NCBI GenBank assembly: GCA_965661055.1
Contig: CBFICS010000025.1
Location: 1-15,299, forward strand
Direction: 5' to 3'
Length of the DNA stretch: 15,299 nucleotides
Origin: CBFHSF01 sp965661055
GTDB taxonomy: Bacteria; Bacteroidota; Bacteroidia; Flavobacteriales; Schleiferiaceae
Shown: positions 13,541-15,299 of the stretch, piece by piece
Layout of the letters: every line of letters begins with the position of its first letter
How positions within the stretch are numbered: position 1 is the stretch's first letter
Notes under the pieces: model-generated
The model's database searches: none
What the model saw: the letters and a program-made list of their open reading frames with translations, nothing else
What the model was told of the DNA's origin: nothing
Translations under genes and position numbers: made by a program

Positions 13541-14797
13541 TTGAAGTCCACGGTTGTAAACATCTTTTCTAGGCTTTTAACCATTGCAAGCGTAGTGGTA
13601 TCTATAAAGGTACTTACGCACTTTTTAGACAAAGACCAGTTTGGGTATTTACAATACAATATTGCCATTGTGGGCTTTGTGACCATGCTGCTTTTTGGTC
13701 CCCTAAACTCTATGTTCGGTCGCTTTTGGCACAAGGGTGACAAGCAACTTTTAGCGGTGCTGTTTAACGGACTCATTCACCTTTTTGTAGCCGGAACCCT
13801 AGTGTTGTTAACGGTTTGCGGATTTTATTTCTCTGGGCTACAAATTCCTGAAATCATACCACTAGGAGTAACCTTTTTTATGCTGGCCATGATGTATAGT
13901 TTCATGAGTATTCTCGATGCCATTTACCTGAGAGAAAAACTAATCATTAAAGCTTCGTGGATGCAATGGCTTACGTCTTTTGTGAGACTGGCTATTTTGT
14001 TTCCATTGTTTTTCATCACCCATCTTACTCCCTTTACTTTTTGGATGGTATATGCGGTAGGAGTCACTTTCTCGTTTTGGTTCTTGTTTTTTGTAGCCAA
14101 AAAGCATCTGCTTATTGAACCTCTTTTTGCCAAAAAAGTGGCCTTGTCAACGTTCGTCATTTCAAAGAACGAATTTTTGAATCACAGGTTTGTGGTTTAT
14201 GTCTTGCCCTTTTTTATTTGGGGAATATTTGCCGCTATTAGATCTTTTGCCGATAGGTATTTTGTGCAAAATCAACTGGGGTATGATCAGTTGGCAGAAT
14301 ACACTTTGATTTTTCAATTGACGTATTATCCCATTAGTATTTTACAAGGAATTACTAATAGTCTATTTCAGCCATTAATGTTTTCTCATTATGATGAAGG
14401 CGAGAAAAGAGCTTTTCTTCAAAAGCTACTTTTTCTAATTTCCTTAATAATTATAGCCATCTTAGGTTTGTGGGGCATTTACACACTCTTTGGAAATGAA
14501 ATAATACTAATGATCTCTAATGACTCTTATTTAGCTCTTGTGTCTAAGCTACCCATGGCGGCTGTGGCACTCGGATTGTTTTTTGTCGGTAATACTTTAG
14601 GAAATGTCTTTCTCATTGTCAAAAAGACAAAATCTCTTCTGTTTCCGAACATTAGCTACTCTGTATTAATGGTGGCTCTGTTTGTTTTTTACCCTTGGAC
14701 CAATATCCATGAACTGATTCAGTTAATTCTCTATGCTAATCTTTATTATACAGCCATTGTAATCTTTTTCATTTATAAAAGAAAACTACTTTTGTAG
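13541..14797 (+). CDS. Polysaccharide flippase, Wzx/MATE-like oligosaccharide exporter
   Basis: A 418-residue integral membrane protein with about 12 hydrophobic segments, basic loops (KGDKQ, AKKH, FIYKRK) and the overall form of the MVF/Wzx group that moves lipid-linked glycans across the inner membrane. The N-terminus STVVNIFSRLLTIASVVVS and the DKDQFGYLQYNIA loop after TM1 fit the family. No ATG lies in this frame between the upstream stop (TAG, 13517) and residue 48, so translation must begin at TTG (13541) or another rare codon. The next gene starts six bases after its stop, suggesting one transcript. Substrate is unknown; neighbours suggest a surface polysaccharide. Confidence 0.82.
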   Translation: MKSTVVNIFSRLLTIASVVVSIKVLTHFLDKDQFGYLQYNIAIVGFVTMLLFGPLNSMFGRFWHKGDKQLLAVLFNGLIHLFVAGTLVLLTVCGFYFSGLQIPEIIPLGVTFFMLAMMYSFMSILDAIYLREKLIIKASWMQWLTSFVRLAILFPLFFITHLTPFTFWMVYAVGVTFSFWFLFFVAKKHLLIEPLFAKKVALSTFVISKNEFLNHRFVVYVLPFFIWGIFAAIRSFADRYFVQNQLGYDQLAEYTLIFQLTYYPISILQGITNSLFQPLMFSHYDEGEKRAFLQKLLFLISLIIIAILGLWGIYTLFGNEIILMISNDSYLALVSKLPMAAVALGLFFVGNTLGNVFLIVKKTKSLLFPNISYSVLMVALFVFYPWTNIHELIQLILYANLYYTAIVIFFIYKRKLLL

Positions 14798-14803
14798 GCT
14801 ACT

Positions 14804-15299
14804 ATGCAGCGTTTAAAAAACAGTAATATATTCTACAACCTTTTTAGCAAGGTCAAGTCCGTTCCCTTTGATAAGGACTATAATAAATTGCCCATTCAAA
14901 AAGATTTCTTTCCTGATTGGGGTTGGAAAACTCAAGGCAGTTCTGCAGAAAAACCCAAGTTACTTTGGATTGGGGCGAATGAAAACCAAGATAACTCCGG
15001 ACTGATAGAAGGCTTACATGCTCAGTTTGACACAACTGTTTACCGACGTATAGGGGGTGAATACGGACTTTATCGCAATTCAGATGCCCAAAAGGCCCGG
15101 AAGGTTAATGCACAAGAATTGAAAAAATACCTTCGTGCAAATCCTCAAAAATATGATGTTGTTTTCGGACAGTTTTGGGGATCGGTGGTTGATGAAGAGT
15201 TTTTTAAGAGTTTAAGGGGGGTGACACAATTAATGGGGTCACTTTCGTGGGATGATAAACTTCCTTTTTTATGGGGAGGTGGCTATGAAAATTCTACCC
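14804..15299 (+). CDS. Probable glycosyltransferase, N-terminal part (cut by window edge)
   Basis: An open frame of 165 codons runs off the end of the window. It starts MQRLKNSNIFYNLFSKVKSV, with PDWGWKT, a first-strand motif KLLWIGANENQDNSGLIEGL, and later KYDVVFGQFWGSVVDEEFF and LMGSLSWDDKLPFLWGG. The pattern of a Rossmann-like N-terminal domain with a strand ending in a WDD or similar acid pair recalls CgeB/DUF3880-type GT-B glycosyltransferases, but the catalytic C-terminal domain is outside the window, so the family is tentative. It follows the flippase by six bases and is probably in the same operon. Confidence 0.55.
   Translation, partial: MQRLKNSNIFYNLFSKVKSVPFDKDYNKLPIQKDFFPDWGWKTQGSSAEKPKLLWIGANENQDNSGLIEGLHAQFDTTVYRRIGGEYGLYRNSDAQKARKVNAQELKKYLRANPQKYDVVFGQFWGSVVDEEFFKSLRGVTQLMGSLSWDDKLPFLWGGGYENST

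Overview
The window looks like the chromosome of an AT-rich member of the Bacteroidota, probably a Flavobacteriales-type marine or environmental bacterium. The evidence is: several promoter candidates of the Bacteroidota form (TTTG or TTG, a spacer, then TAnnTTTG), start codons without clear Shine-Dalgarno sequences, a PorT-like outer-membrane beta-barrel protein, lipoproteins with short hydrophobic leaders, and families typical of the phylum (WaaE-like GT2, single-domain DUF1456, SLC13 permease in a cysC-cysD-cysN operon). No phage, integrase, transposase or CRISPR array is visible.

Layout. Bases 1-450 hold a two-copy direct repeat with a 136-nt period, then a complete minus-strand tRNA-Asp(GTC) unit with a consensus promoter and a hairpin terminator. 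Bases 453-1192 (minus) hold two small overlapping genes, a DUF3820-type protein and a DUF1905/YdeI-OmdA-type protein. Bases 1537-4216 (minus) are a tight operon: dapD (lysine/diaminopimelate synthesis), a GT4-type glycosyltransferase and a WaaE-like GT2 glycosyltransferase, all with overlapping stop/start codons.

Bases 4341-8529 form a zone of gene decay. It holds a frameshifted lipoprotein, a remnant of an AHSA1/SRPBCC protein with a nonsense codon, a remnant of an APC-family permease, and a beta-barrel gene cut by an in-frame amber codon. Intact genes lie among them: a PhnB-like VOC protein, a lipoprotein of unknown function and a DUF1456 protein. About 500 bases (6460-6966) carry no recognisable gene but several inverted repeats.

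Bases 8642-13408 (plus) are a sulfate-activation operon: an SLC13 permease with two RCK_C domains, cysC, cysD and cysN, closed by a strong terminator. Together they would import sulfate and make APS and then PAPS. After the terminator, bases 13541-15299 start a polysaccharide locus with a Wzx-type flippase and the first part of a probable glycosyltransferase. No PAPS reductase or sulfite reductase is in the window, so the PAPS may feed sulfation of a surface glycan, reductive assimilation, or both; the window alone cannot decide.
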